A stretch of 64,000 nucleotides of DNA from contig CP136061.1 in assembly GCA_032622095.1 (NCBI GenBank), positions 194,788,935 to 194,852,934 on the forward strand, written 5' to 3'. The stretch's first letter is position 1; each line of letters starts with the position of its first letter. The position numbers and the translations under genes were made by a program. This DNA comes from Siphonodentalium dalli (lineage: Eukaryota > Mollusca > Scaphopoda > Gadilida > Siphonodentaliidae). The notes beneath the pieces were generated by a model, which was not told the DNA's origin, made no database searches, and saw only the letters and a program-made list of their open reading frames with translations. Of this stretch, positions 1 through 12,183 are shown piece after piece.

Positions 1-225
1 TGGTCAAATAGTTGCGAAGCCAGCACCACAATTCTTTCCCTCCATAGTTAATCTTAAAAACAACTTCTAAAGAATTAATAATTCACCTTATATTGGTATG
101 AAGCGTCCTTGGTTAACTGGAGTTCAGATTTGTTAACATCACGTCACCAAGGTAATTACTTGCGAAGCCACAGCCACAACTATTTCCCTCCATAGTAATT
201 CTCAAAACAACTTCTTAAGAACAAT
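1..225 (+). repeat. Direct repeat of about 65 bp, two diverged units
   Basis: 'gttgcgaagccagcaccaca...tttccctccatagt' at 11-50 recurs at 158-200, each followed by 'aaacaacttct'. Confidence 0.7.
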
Positions 226-605
226 TGACCAGGTCAGTCGCGCAATTATTGGAAGAGCCACGGTCAATCATTTTTTTTTAAACCAAATGTTACATTTAAA
301 TTATTGCTTTATTTAACCAAAACAAAAATGAGAAAATTAACTTTTACTACTTGCTAAATTTTATCTTTTAATTATTTCATTTAAATTTTAGTATTTACAG
401 TATACTATGTCCAAGTCTTTATAATCTGTTGAGTGACCCCACAGTCGTTTACTTTGTTAGTAATAATTTGAAGGATTACTTGTTTAAACGCAATTGTTAT
501 CAAAATATTTTATGTATTTTTTATAATTTCTATTTATATGTAATACCATAATCTTGGTGGCGTTACCATTTCTGACTATGGTTTTCTTGTTTATTATGTC
601 TGATA

Positions 606-692
606 AACCGGGAAGTTAACGTGGTATCATGTGCGCCTGTTAGCTTTTATACTATACATTGTAGGTAATATGATGACACACAACAAGCAATG
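606..692 (+). repeat. Segment duplicated at 7475-7704 (uninterrupted copy)
   Basis: 'aaccgggaagttaacgtgg' through 'cacacaacaagcaatg' matches 7617-7704 almost perfectly; homology starts near 593 ('tttattatgtctgataa'). Confidence 0.85.
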
Positions 693-699
693 ACTTCGG

Positions 700-1170
700 T
701 GTTCCTGGTTCCGCTGTCCTCGCCGACGGCAGGGACATCGGGTGACTTCGGCGTCCCTGCTTCGTCTGGTGGTGGTGATATCTTCTACTGCCGGCTGACG
801 TTGCTGCTGGGAGGTCAATGGGGAAGAACTGGGCGTCTCTCAGTTCTTCCTCTTCTCCACTTGGCCCTCCTCTCGGCATCCCTGCGGCGCTGTAAAGGGG
901 TCTTCGCCTTCCTCTTCCTCCCGGTATGTGTCCTTTGGCTAGCCCCAACCGAGTCCCGGCCGGTGGAGGGTTCCACTGGGGTAACTCGATAGTCCAAAGT
1001 CACCTGCAGTCGGCCCGCGTTAGAGTGCAAAGTCCATCCAACACAATGAGCCGACTGCAGGTCGCTCAGCACGAGACAGACTTGGCGGGGGATTAAATCC
1101 ATTCCACCAAGTCCGATAGAAATAGTCACGGAACGCTCACGGCTTAACGCGTCGAGCATAAAATGCGACC
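700..1170 (-). pseudogene. GC-rich island, possible retroelement ORF C-terminus
   Basis: Markedly GC- and CpG-rich compared with its flanks. A minus-strand frame from about 1159 to 815 ends in a very basic RKAKTPLQRRRDAERRAKWRR stretch (shown as two overlapping blocks: RKAKTPLQRRR and DAERRAKWRR). Such tails occur at the end of nucleic-acid-binding proteins of invertebrate retroelements. No zinc knuckle or catalytic motif is seen, so this is a weak call. Confidence 0.3.
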
Positions 1171-2207
1171 ATCCCGCGAGCGCTCCGGAAGTCTACCAAG
1201 CTCTTCCAGCGTCGCGGTTGTTATCTCAAGGATTTATCTGCCTGAATGTCATGTCGCTGTTGATCTTTACTCAACACGCAAACGTCGCCAATTAAAAAAC
1301 GCAATTGGGTAACTGTCTTACTACGCATGAAATTAATGTAAGTAGATAAACATGCATTGAGATAATATCAATAAAACGTACTACGTGCCTGATATGTGAG
1401 TGAGTGCGGGATTGCCACGATGAAGAACAATTCTGGACGATCGATCGTGCAATTATTATACATATCGTAGATAATACATATCGTAGATAATACAATGTAG
1501 CAAAATGTAATGTGTAGAGATCAACCTTGGTGAAACGCAATGGGTTAATTGGTCCAGTCGACTCATTGTGCGGAAACTCAACGGGCAACATGGGCTAGCT
1601 CTGACATAGTTATTATGACGACCAATTGTCACCAAACCCCACCGTAATAAAGTGTCACACATACTATGCCATCGCTACTTGTGCTACATGTGTCCACAGC
1701 CATTGGTCCATGTGTACCGACTTACAACTATACATGTGTATATTTATCGATAGCTTTGAAACTACAACCACAAGCGGCGTTGCCATTTTTCTGCCAGTCG
1801 TCCAGAGTGTTCTTCATTATAACAAAATATACGATTACATTTGTGGTGCATGGGGTATATTATCTGACATTTGCCATTGTCATCGGGGAGTTTCTATAGG
1901 GAATTGGGATCGTAGAAAAGTGACTTTGAAATCACATACACAATGGTTCATTCTATTATATTTTTCGGACTTCGAATCCGGTTTTTCTGTCATGTCTTGT
2001 TGATCACATGTGCTGCAATATACGACATAAGTTAAATCACCAGTCAGTAATATATGTGCCCCGATCCATTCTGAATGTATTGACGTAAACTATACCCTCA
2101 CAAAATGGCTGTGTCGGTCACATACAGCGGTTGTTTCGAACAAAGTGCATGGTATATCGAATCACGTATATGCTAGATGATCCGTAATCTACTGGTCCAT
2201 GTATGCT
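1171..2207. other. No recognisable feature
   Basis: AT-rich unique-looking DNA; only short chance frames. Nothing I can name. Confidence 0.5.
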
Positions 2208-2550
2208 TGGTGTAAACAATATTTTATTTCGAACAAAACATGTAATACATTCAAACAAATTGACATAAGTAATAATAATATTCAAAACGGGGATTGGACA
2301 ACAAGCCTAAAAGGCTTTTATAAAGTCTTTTCCTCATAGCAGGAAGTTTACCCTTGGTATCAGAGTAGATACCATTTAGGGTAAATTTAGCAGACGGGGA
2401 TAACATGTTAGATCCGAAAAAATATTGTTCAAGGAGGGGGTAGAGGGATAGAGTGCAGGAAGGAAGAACGTTTGTCAAGTTAATTGGTATTGCATACCGT
2501 ACTGTATGCTTACCGTTTAAAGATTGAATTTCTACGTTTAATCTCACTTA
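2208..2550 (-). mobile_element. Longer copy of the 7487-7616 retroposon, LINE 3'-end-like
   Basis: On the minus strand it ends '...aaataaaatattgtttacacc', the same end as 7487-7616. A 98-codon open frame on the minus strand (2251-2547) has no recognisable motif. Confidence 0.45.
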
Positions 2551-2570
2551 AACACAACGCATCGCATCTG

Positions 2571-2755
2571 TTAAAGGTACTCAATCCGTAAAGAGGGTCC
2601 CCATCTCAACAGATTCCAACAACAAAAAAATCCGATCAGAGGGTCTATATTACTATTTCTTTGACTTTGGGAGTAAAAAATATTTGATTCGAGTCGAGGA
2701 ACCCATCAAACAAAGCTCAGAGTTATTAGATAATATTTACATACCCCTAATATCT
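2571..2755 (+). mobile_element. TTAA family R3, partial copy
   Basis: Begins TTAAAGGTACTCAATCCG and continues with 'ttgattcgagtcgaggaacc', shared with 10800, 25028, 41119 and others. Confidence 0.55.
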
Positions 2756-3094
2756 CTTCCGATTTCCCCATAGCGTTACGGTAGACACGCCCCATTATGC
2801 AATGCGTTCATAAACCTATGAACGTAACGTGACGTCACTTCCAATGTCGTTCATAGGTGTATGAACACATTGGTCCCGGAAATCACCGGGGATTGTCGGA
2901 CATTACCAACTGCTTGAGTATCTAGTCAGCCAATACGCCAAGGATTTGATAGCACACAATATGTAATCGAGGTTCGAAAGATCACGATTGGATGGCTAGT
3001 GGCATCTAATCGCGAGCACGGGTGGCACGAGATGTTCGATTGACTATCATAATGTTGGTTATCATATAATCCCATATCTCATAATATGTCAAAT

Positions 3095-3240
3095 ATAGCG
3101 AATTATCGAAATATGAAATACAACGAAAAAGCGAAATATGAAAATACAGCGAAATAGTACGAAAAATCGAAATAGGAAAATACAACGAAATAGCGAAATA
3201 GGGCGAAATATAGAGCGAAATATAGAAATAGGAAATTATT
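3095..3240. repeat. Degenerate GCGAAATA-type tandem repeat
   Basis: About ten loosely repeated 'gcgaaatat' / 'gaaatagg' units. They make a Tyr/Ile/Ser-rich spurious frame on the minus strand. Confidence 0.7.
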
Positions 3241-3339
3241 TTTATAAACGAAATAACGGAGATATTTGAAAAAGTGTTTTTTGACGAGATAACGGACATA
3301 TTTGGAGAAGTGTTTTAAAGAGCGTAAGTATATAAATAT

Positions 3340-3494
3340 AAATAATAAACGGCGGATTCAACGTGGTCATGGGTTTTGACCGCGATAAAAAATTAGCAAA
3401 CTCCGCATGAACCCCTTCGGGGTTCATGCAGTTTGCTGAATTTTTCTCGCGGTCAAAATCCCATGACCACATTGAAACCGCCGTTCATTTCTTA
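3340..3494. repeat. Long foldback with CCCCTTCGGGG apex
   Basis: Arms of about 75 bp ('ggcggattcaacgtggtcat' against 'atgaccacattgaaaccgcc'), separated at the apex by only three bases (TTC at 3416-3418). Confidence 0.85.
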
Positions 3495-3822
3495 TTTGAT
3501 TTTTGAAATTTGTTATTAACTCGAGATGAGTACTAATAACTGCCGTAATCTGCTCTGGATGTGTACTCCAAATCTATTCAAACAGACAAGGATGGATAAC
3601 TTTAAAATCAAGTGGTAATTTTAACGCAATTTTGACTGAGTTCTGGGCCAGATATAGTATTCCCGATAATGAAAAATAATAGATTTCTAAAATCGATATC
3701 TAACAAATCTGAGCTTTGATGGGTGACTTCCTCGACTCGAATCAAATATTTTTGACCCCCGAAGCCATTGAAATAGTAATTGAGAGGAGTTTTATCGGAT
3801 TGAGTACCTTTAAGTCTCACTA
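3495..3822 (-). mobile_element. TTAA family R3, minus-strand copy
   Basis: Ends CGGATTGAGTACCTTTAA at 3822, with interior 'ctcgactcgaatcaaatatt'. The left part (3495-3640) repeats the inner segment in the opposite sense, so the copy is a partial inverted pair. Confidence 0.5.
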
Positions 3823-4695
3823 TATATATATACTAGTAGTCGGGTGATAAAGTTACTATACCTTTGTGTTCAAATACCCTATCTTAGATTTTAACATTAT
3901 AATTTGTGTTGTGTATTACGTTCTTTCAAAGGAACGTATAGTAACCTCTTCGCTTGAATGTAAAATAAACACATACAAAACCTTAGAACGACCTCAATAA
4001 ACCAGCGTATATATTTAACGTACCTCGACCTATGTCAGTTTTTGACTTTCCGTTTAAATTCCAAAATGGCACGAACATAAGCAACCAGGTCAATATAACT
4101 AATTATTATATACATTGAGTTCACATATCACACAGGCTAGTCGTCAAACCAGAAACTAGGGTTCTACCAGCTGGTTCTACCGGAAGAAATTTATGACGAA
4201 GATTTTTTGGTGTCATTTGAAGCAGGAATATCACCTCTATAACTATCCAAAATCCGCTAAAATTCTCTTTGAGCAATTGTTTTGTCAGAGATTTAAAAAA
4301 TGCCCATTTTCCGACCTTGGGATGTAGGTTTTTCGACAATATCCCTGATCGACGATACCAGAACGCCTTACTACTCCATCCGATATTTACCATTTTATGT
4401 GAAATTAGAGTACGGGATCGAATAGAGTGACAAGGATAGATAATGATGCAATGATGTTCAAATTACTTCAGTCGGCAACTATAATGCCTACTCTTTTAAG
4501 ACACGGATAATAAGATCTACACATTTTACCCAAATACTCTATTAATCGCTCTCATGTTGTACTTTATTAGTGTATTTTGACAAGGTTGATGTTGTAGATA
4601 TAAAAATAAATGATGATCGGTCATATATTTCACATATTATCGGTCATATATTTCATATATTACATTCGTCATTGTATAAATAATCAGAGTAATTA
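3823..4695. other. No recognisable feature
   Basis: AT-rich, with a short 'ggtcatatatttca' doublet near 4620-4660. No gene seen. Confidence 0.5.
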
Positions 4696-5130
4696 TTAAA
4701 GGCCCATTTAATTTTCGAGTCACCGAATATTTTGTATAGTGGCTTGAAATACGGCTTCAATAACAATCTATGTTATTACATAAAATATGATTAAAATTCT
4801 ATAATTCATCACCATTTGGATCGTCTGTGTCTCAGATGGTGCCTATAGATTAATACAAAATAGCTGAAATCATAGAACATTTCCACCGTTTCGCTCCCAG
4901 AATGCAACAGAATCCGAACTAAGATATAGAGTTAGTCCCCTTCCATTGAAAAAAATAGATTGAAGTACAGTCCATACACGAAACGTAAGCACAGAAAAAA
5001 CAACATGTTCACAGTTTATTACACCGGATAGGTTGATTATACAATGTTTTGGAGCTTCTACTTTCAAATGGTATATACTATGGCATATTGTATATAATGT
5101 GATCTGGGCATTCGAAAATTGAGTGGGCCT
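4696..5130. mobile_element. TTAA family R2, diverged copy
   Basis: Left TTAAAGGCCCATTTAATTTT; right 'attgagtgggcct' without a preserved TTAA. Interior collinear with 25632-26047. Confidence 0.6.
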
Positions 5131-5633
5131 GTGTGAGACAACAAAACAATGGATTAAATACACTTGAGACGTTGAAAATATTACTTTATTTTTGTTGTCC
5201 CTTTCGGTACCAAGAACTGCTATAATATTTAATAATTTCACACAACACTCCAATCACCAAATAGCGTATTGTCTTGGCTCTATGAGAGGAAGCTTCATTT
5301 GTATTATAATGTTGAGTTAGATTTTTAATTGTATAATATAGAACATTATCCCCATATACACATGTATTATAATTAAGAATAAAGCAGTCGCAAATATTCC
5401 AGCCAAATGGAAACAAATGTTGATATGCAGTGATGTCCACTCAAACAGGGAGAAATCAACTGGAAGTAGGCCATAGTGTTAAGAGACATGGTGGTCACCT
5501 TTAACTTGGTTTTGAACACATTACCCATAACTCATCTCAGCCCAATTTTTCACCGATCAACAGGCATGCCATTAATATTCTCAACTATAGAACATTATCT
5601 ATTGGTAGTTACCTTTCTAAATGAAACTAATCA

Positions 5634-6517
5634 TTAACGGCCCATTTAGTCACCGATTATTTTTTTGTATATAGTGCCTTTATATTCTGTTATATTTACA
5701 TACTAGGTGTTGTCATCAATAAATCCAGCAACGCCTCATAACACCAAGCTCATAACACCATCGATACGTCATTGGAAAGACGAACGCGTAATGTTTTGGG
5801 CGCATTTGGACTCGCGCAGGATTGACTTAATACATCATCGGGTTTCAATATGAAGAGAAATTGTTCCTATTAACTTTTGCCAAGGGTGCTATTGGGTATT
5901 TTGGGCTGTTTTTGTCACGATACACTTTTCGATTTAAATACATTTACAAAAGTGGCTTTTGCGCTAAATGTATATAAATATAAGGATTAACTGTCATGTG
6001 GACTATTTTTATGGAGATGTAACCGTGAGGTAAGTGGTCATAACTTGTATGTAAAACCCTTCGGGTTTAACACAAGTTATGTCCACTTACCTCACGGTTA
6101 CATCTCCATAAAAAACAGTCCACGTGACAGTTAATCCTTATTTGATGACATAAAATATGATTAAGATACAATAGTTATTCACCATTGCATGGGAACGCCT
6201 GAGTCTTAGAATGTGCCCATATAGTAATAGAAATAGCTGAACCCATAGAAACATTTCCCCGTCTCGCTCCCATAATGCAACATAATTCAAACTAATATAA
6301 ATAGTTATTCCCCTTCCATTGAAAATAATAGACTTACAGTAGAATCCAAATGAAACTTAAGCACGAAACACGTCGGTACATCAACAAAAACAACATGTTC
6401 ACAGTTGATAATACAACGTTTTGGAGCTTCCTCTTTTAAATGGTGTATAATATGGCATATATTTTATATAATGTGATCGGGGGGGGGGGGGGGGTCGAAA
6501 ATTAAGTGGGCCTTTAA
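5634..6517. mobile_element. TTAA family R2 copy with an internal insertion
   Basis: Ends TTAACGGCCCATTTAG and AAGTGGGCCTTTAA. The parts at 5634-5700 and 6144-6517 match 4696-5130; 5701-6143 is extra and contains a long foldback. A 16-G run (6479-6494) interrupts the right arm. Confidence 0.6.
5986..6143. repeat. Long foldback with CCCTTCGGG apex
   Basis: Arms of about 75 bp ('taactgtcatgtggactatt' against 'cagtccacgtgacagtta'), apex AACCCTTCGGGTT at 6056-6068. Nested in family R2 copy 5634-6517. Confidence 0.85.
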
Positions 6518-6884
6518 ATTTCACGAATCAAAAGTAATCAAGTCTCCCCTCATGATCTTGAGATAGATGAACAGCACTTTTGAAGAAAAAAAATTATATT
6601 TTACATAAGTTCTTTGTACCTGAAAACAGTGAAATTTTAAATATTGTTCATGCCATAACGTAAAGTAAATGAGGTTATAATATCCAATAATTCGAGGGTT
6701 TTTAAATATTGTGTCACAATAATCGCCTGTACTAAATCTCACAAAGAAATTCCTGACAGATTAGAAGAGTAAATCCATTTTGAAATGCCAGGAAATTTTG
6801 GCAAAACGTGCGTCTGATGCCAAAACAAATTAAATGTCTGATTTGGGTTACAAGCTGAAAAAAATAGGGTCGGTAGTTAAGATT

Positions 6885-7153
6885 CAAATTTCATAAAACA
6901 CAAAAAACACTTTTAAGCATCTCAGGATAGATTTATTTCTAAGTAAAAGTATTGTGTATTATTAAAATTTATACAAAAATAATCAAAATAGTTTTATGTC
7001 AATCTCGCAGAGTGCGTATTTCATGCACTCTGCGAGATTGACCTAAAACTATTTTGATTATTTTTGTATAAATTTTAATATTACACAATACTTTTACTTA
7101 GAAATAAATCTATCCTGAGATGCTTAAGTGTTTTTTGTGTTTTATGAAATTTT
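6885..7153. repeat. Long foldback, arms of about 128 bp
   Basis: Near-perfect arms from 'caaatttcataaaacaca' to its inverse at 7136-7153, apex AGAGTGCGTATTTCATGCACTCT near 7010-7032. The phrase 'aaaatagggtcggta' flanks it on both sides as a direct repeat (6862 and 7219). Confidence 0.85.
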
Positions 7154-7460
7154 GTGAGAAAAAATTCAATAGATTTTCTTGAAAACCATGAAAAAAACTT
7201 TAGGGTAGGGGATTTAAAATAGGGTCGGTAAGAAAACCCAAACCATAAATATTTTTTACTTTGGCCTGACCCTTAATTGGGGTCATGTACTACATGGGTT
7301 AAATGGGTTTTACCTATATTGTTTCCAGACCATGATCTCTGCGCCACTCAGCGACAAACCACTATTGTGAAATATATATTAGAGCCATGTCATCGCAGCA
7401 TGAGACCGAGCAAATATTTCCGACGTCCAAATTAGCATTCAATGGTGCAACGCAATTATT

Positions 7461-7704
7461 TATTATGTCTGATAAACCGGGAAGTTGGTTTAAACAATAT
7501 TTTATTTGAACACTAAACAGAACAGAAAAAAAAAAAAAAATACATAACATATAATCTCAAATTGTTCAAAAGAGGATTGAGAAACAAGCTTGGGGGCTTT
7601 TGTTAAGTCCTATCCTAACCGGGAAGTTAACGTGGTACCATGTGCGCCTGTTAGCTTTTATACTATACATTGTAGGTAATATGATGACACACAACAAGCA
7701 ATGC
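7461..7704 (+). repeat. Second copy of the 593-692 segment, split by an insertion
   Basis: Collinear with 593-692 but interrupted at 7487-7616. AACCGGGAAGTT is present on both sides of the insertion (7475-7486 and 7617-7628). Confidence 0.85.
7487..7616 (-). mobile_element. Short retroposon copy with 12-bp target duplication
   Basis: 130-bp insertion flanked by AACCGGGAAGTT. Related to 2208-2550 ('aacaatattttattt', 'acaagc...ggctttt'). The 12-bp duplication and 5' truncation relative to 2208-2550 point to LINE-mediated insertion. Confidence 0.65.
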
Positions 7705-7935
7705 CAATATCAAAGTTATTATCGATGAATAGCCGTATCAAATTCGGTCTGTATTTCCATAAAACATATCCGTGTAATTAGGGTGCATTTACATTTTTGG
7801 TGTAGATATGTGTACATAAATATGTGCAGTCTTATGTCACGGATTACTGTGATCACAGAATAACTCTATCTAACAATTCTAAAAATAGTAACAAAAAATA
7901 GTCCACTTGATTATTGCATTATATAAGAAAATATT

Positions 7936-8070
7936 AATATAAAACAGGGGGGGGGGGGGGGTCAGTTAAAAAATTCCGGACACTAAGCGCTTTTTTTTCC
8001 GCCTACTGGGTACCCACCACCCCCTAAATTTTATTTTTTCCGATTCAGGGATTGGGACCCACCCCCTTCA
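7936..8070 (+). repeat. G-run repeat family copy
   Basis: 15 G (7947-7961), then 'gtcag...aaaattccgg' and 'tacccaccacccccta'. Related copies at 8930-9000, 9411-9600, 10620-10750, 39901-40060 and 40357-40445. Confidence 0.6.
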
Positions 8071-8224
8071 AACTGCTTCAAATTACTATTTTACTTAGTT
8101 GTCCTGATCTTATCTGATTTTATGTTCCATTTCATGATTATAGAACCATTCCTACTTACGGCTGTAAAGTTTCTAAGCAATTCTCCAATAAATGTGGGCT
8201 GTAGGTTATGCTGATGGATTCACA

Positions 8225-8600
8225 CTTGAAATCCAAGATGGCTGCTGGTGGCCATGTTTGTTATGACAAAATTCGGGGAAAAAAGGGAGGCTCCCTTTCT
8301 TGAGGTCACCCCGAAGATCCATATGAGGTTTGGCAACGATTGGATGAGAAATGTGACCAGTAAGATGTGCTAAAGGATTTAGTCATACAAAGAGTAAAAT
8401 CCAAGATTGCCGCCGGCAGCTATGTTCTTTACAGAAATCGAGAGGGTCACACCGATGATTCATATGAAGTTTGGTGATGATCGGATAAGGGATAAGCTCT
8501 ATATAGGGTGTGCTAAAGAATTTATTGATGCAAAGAGTAAAATCCAAGATGGCTGCCGGCGACCATGTTTTTCATCGAAAATCGTTCAAATTTGACAGCT
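8225..8600 (+). repeat. Dispersed 'aagatggc' repeat, three tandem units
   Basis: 'atccaagatggctgc' (or close variant) at about 8232, 8401 and 8539, each followed by 'catatgaagtttgg'-type text. The unit is about 140-170 bp. Confidence 0.7.
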
Positions 8601-8831
8601 CTCATCTGGAGGTGATCCTAGACCAATGTACTGAATATTGCTGAAATCGGTTAAAGTTTGTTTTAACACCTTTATGTTTTATTTTATTATGGTTTTTTGA
8701 ATAGTCTATTTAAACCTGAGCCTTTCCATGTCAATGTGCATTGATAGATCCTTGATGAAAACATTTAGCAAGATAACCTCATTATTAACTGATGGTGAAC
8801 TCAAACCACCTACCAATAGTTAGGTCCATAC

Positions 8832-8908
8832 CTATTACATAATTGAAGCATTCTTAAAACCTGTTGACCTATTACATAATTGAAGCATTCTTAAAACCTG
8901 TTGCCCCA
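8832..8908 (+). repeat. 38-bp perfect tandem duplication
   Basis: 'acctattacataattgaagc' plus 'attcttaaaacctgttg' occurs twice in a row. Confidence 0.9.
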
Positions 8909-9410
8909 TTATTTTGAAGAAAAGTGACTACAGGAAAAAATTGTGTTAGCCGGGCTGCTGAACCACCCACCCACCCCCGCCTAGTGTTCGGAAAAAAATT
9001 GCAGACCCCCCTGTATAAAATCAATATTAATTGATAGAAGCGTTTCTGGACAGGTGTCTTTGACACATTTTCATTATTTATATCCCGGCAACTAAATAAA
9101 ACATATTCAAGAAGAGTTAGACCTTCTTTAAGATATTTAAAATCCGTGCCATTTTTAAGGAATGTCGTTCATGATTTTAGTTTTGGTCTCCCATTTATAG
9201 ATAGAGATAACATATATCCTGTGCGGTTTCTATATGTTATAGATAATTTCTACGAAGAATTAGTAATTTATTGTCTCTATATTTTAACCAAAAGTATATA
9301 ATCGCATGCCATTTTCCGCACCGGGAAAGGACTAACACGGAAAGCTCTTTAATGTGCCGTCCCACGCCCAAAAGAAAATGTAGTTTTTGGGTCTTTTTTT
9401 ATCACCGCAA

Positions 9411-9600
9411 TCAGGGGGGTGTTCGGAAAAAAATTCCAGGCACGTATGATCATTTTATTTCCGGCCTCGGGGGACCCACCCACCCAATTTCTTCCGTTTC
9501 CGGCCTTTTTTCCAGGCAATTTTGGACACCCACCCTTTTTTTCCGTTTCAGGAATTTTTTCCGGTCAGTTTTGGACACCCACCCCCTAAATTTGAGAAAA
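9411..9600 (+). repeat. G-run repeat family copy with internal triplication
   Basis: 'gttcggaaaaaaattccagg' and 'cacgtatgat', then repeated 'tttggacacccaccc' and 'ttccgtttc' units. Confidence 0.6.
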
Positions 9601-10560
9601 TTATCAATTGACCAACCAAATAGCTGATTATCCCTGATTATCCTGCATTATAATAATGAAGATAACGATACTATTTGAATTTATCATATAAGTGTCATTA
9701 ATCAAGAAATGTGTCAACATAATCACATTTCTAGGGATAGGCAGAGTGCCAAAGTTTTTATTAACATTCATTTTCATAATATATAGTCACATGATCTAGT
9801 CACATAATCACATTTGAGTATTCTACAGACTACTTGGTACAACACATTTCAGATTATTTGATATTTTGATATTTGCTATGTGATATATTGCTTGAACCAA
9901 ATTGTTTATCAAAACATGTGGAAATACAACTGTTCGTCCCAGTTCATCCCAGTTTGAAGAATAATGCTAATACCAAACATAACCATGATATACCAGCATG
10001 ACTCTTCTTAGGGCATCTCAGAAACCAGAACTGAGGAAACATGTTATAGCGTGTAATGGCAGGCTGGTAGCCACTGCCTGAAGTAATAGGCTTCGTAATA
10101 ATTGGGAATAACATATGGATGGATAGCCCAATCTCACTTCATTTTTGCTCACGATATCAGTGACGATAAAATCTTTGTTACTGTGATTAACATTACAAGC
10201 TGATCCATATTAACTTGGAAAACAATTTGAAATTGTTCAAGCTGGTCCGGCTGGCCTTCAATTTATATGTTAAGATTTTATGTTTTACGTTGTCAAAAGT
10301 CTATTTTATTCCATTATATATTATATCTTTATTTTCATGTCACATATGGTCAAGTGTGCTTTCATTTTATTGCTTATTTTCAGCTGAGTTCTGCATAGTT
10401 ATTCTTATTTTGTTGTATCAGTAGATGGAATCCTGATTAAATTTTATTTTTCCAATAGCGAGCAGTTTCTTGTTCTATCAAGTTGAATTTGGGTTATTGT
10501 TGGCCATTGTGCAACTGATCCAACTTCTGATAACCTCTATATATAGTATAGCATTGCTAT
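9601..10560. other. No recognisable feature
   Basis: AT-rich spacer without a repeat or coding signal that I can support. Confidence 0.5.
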
Positions 10561-10619
10561 TAACTATATATGACCTGTTTCTGTTCAAAACACATCAAAA
10601 TAAGACTCAATAGCAGAAA

Positions 10620-10750
10620 TGGAAAAAAAAATTGGCACATGGAAAAAACTTCTTTTCTGACCCGAGAGACACCCACCCACCCCATCATACGTGCCTGGAA
10701 ATTTTTCCGACCCCCCCCCCCCCTGCCGCAACAGGAAAAAAAATACAAAG
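10620..10750 (-). repeat. G-run repeat family copy, minus strand
   Basis: Contains 'cacccacccaccccatcat', 'acgtgcctggaaatttttcc' and 13 C (10711-10723). Confidence 0.6.
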
Positions 10751-10799
10751 ATAGATGTGATCCGAACACAGGAGATTACGACGTAGTATAGACGTACGA

Positions 10800-11135
10800 C
10801 ACAGGTACTCAATTCGATCAGACGCTCCTAAATTACCATTTCTTTGGCTTCGGGGGTAAACAATATTTGATTCGAGTCGAGGAACCCACACATCAAAGCT
10901 CAGAGTGCATGGTCAGATATCGATTTTTGAAGTTTGTTATTTCTCGAGATGTGTATTAAATAATATGTGGTCCAGAAACACGTGGTCAAATGGAAGGTCT
11001 CGGACAAAATTACGGATGAAGATGGATAACTCTAAAATCAAGTGGTATAATACGGTCAAATTTCGTGATACTTTAGTGAACAAAATGTTGATAAATAACA
11101 TGTATTGTTTTTGGAAATTTGATACCATAGTTGCA
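10800..11135 (+). mobile_element. TTAA family R3, long copy
   Basis: 'ggtactcaattcgatcagac' at the left, then a collinear match to the reverse complement of 25028-25396 up to 'gaaatttgataccatag'. Confidence 0.6.
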
Positions 11136-12183
11136 TGGTTAACATTATTTTTGTTTCAATATTTACCAATCAACAATTTAAACGGAGGTACTCTCCCAAA
11201 GAAAGTAATTCATATGATGTGTATGATCAACAAGCAAATTGGTTGATATTTATCACATACCGGTAGTTTTAGCTGTTTGTTCTTGAAAATTGAGGAACAA
11301 AATTAAGAGATACCAAATATTAAATATTAATATACTCAAGAATTTTCAATTTTCGTTGTTCTTTTTCTGTTAATGGTATTTTTATATGGACAAGGCCATG
11401 AAGGAATTATGCGACAAACAAGCGTGTAGTGGAATTTATCAGGCACTACCATTGCATGCAGAAAACGCGGGTCTGGGTCTGCCAATGCGTGATCCATACC
11501 CAAGTCAAGGAACGAGATTGCCCTACATATATGTTGCTCCCCAAATAAAGACACTTTAGACTACAACGACGAGTTGTTTATCCCTTTGTCAAACGGATGG
11601 TGCGTGGCGAAAGTTCGAAATAGTATCTGTTCTAACAAGTGCCGAAACTTCCCAGCATGAGAGGAAAATCGAAAATCGTCATTCATATTTGTCGAAATAC
11701 ACACGATTTATTATGAAAATCAAAATATTTTCCACATATATATTAAACGTGACTTACCTTTTGTTGTGAATACAGCGAACAAAACTATTTTGCATGAAAC
11801 ACGATCGTTCGTTCTACATGCGAGCGTTTTTTGTCATGGTGGTTGATTTTAAACAATTTTACTTGAGTTTGTCAGCAGACATAATTATCTGTATACTGTC
11901 GAATCGAATACACGTCACGTGAATCCTTATTGCGTTTATATCTTTCTATGAATTCTGCCAATCCCAGTCTGGAATCGGATCCACTGAACGATACCAGACT
12001 TTTAATGAGCTGCGAATTATTCAGAGTCAATTTTTGTGTCCGGCTTATGACATATTTTGGGATATTACCACCATAATGTAGTGACATTTCTGTTCATCAA
12101 TGGACCGTGCATGTTCATTGTAAAAAGAAGCACACGCTTTACGGAGTTAGTTCTGATGATATTATAGAGTACACGCTGGTCTC
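11136..12183. other. Upstream region of the GTPase gene
   Basis: Should contain the promoter or 5' UTR if 12184 is in the first exon, but I see no convincing TATA box, initiator or CpG island. No repeats recognised. Confidence 0.35.

Noticed and set aside
1626-2003. 125-codon open frame on the plus strand
   Set aside because: No recognisable motif, Cys/Tyr-rich low-information translation, no splice or repeat support.
3006-3299. Minus-strand frame rich in Tyr, Ile and Ser
   Set aside because: Comes from the degenerate GCGAAATA repeat.
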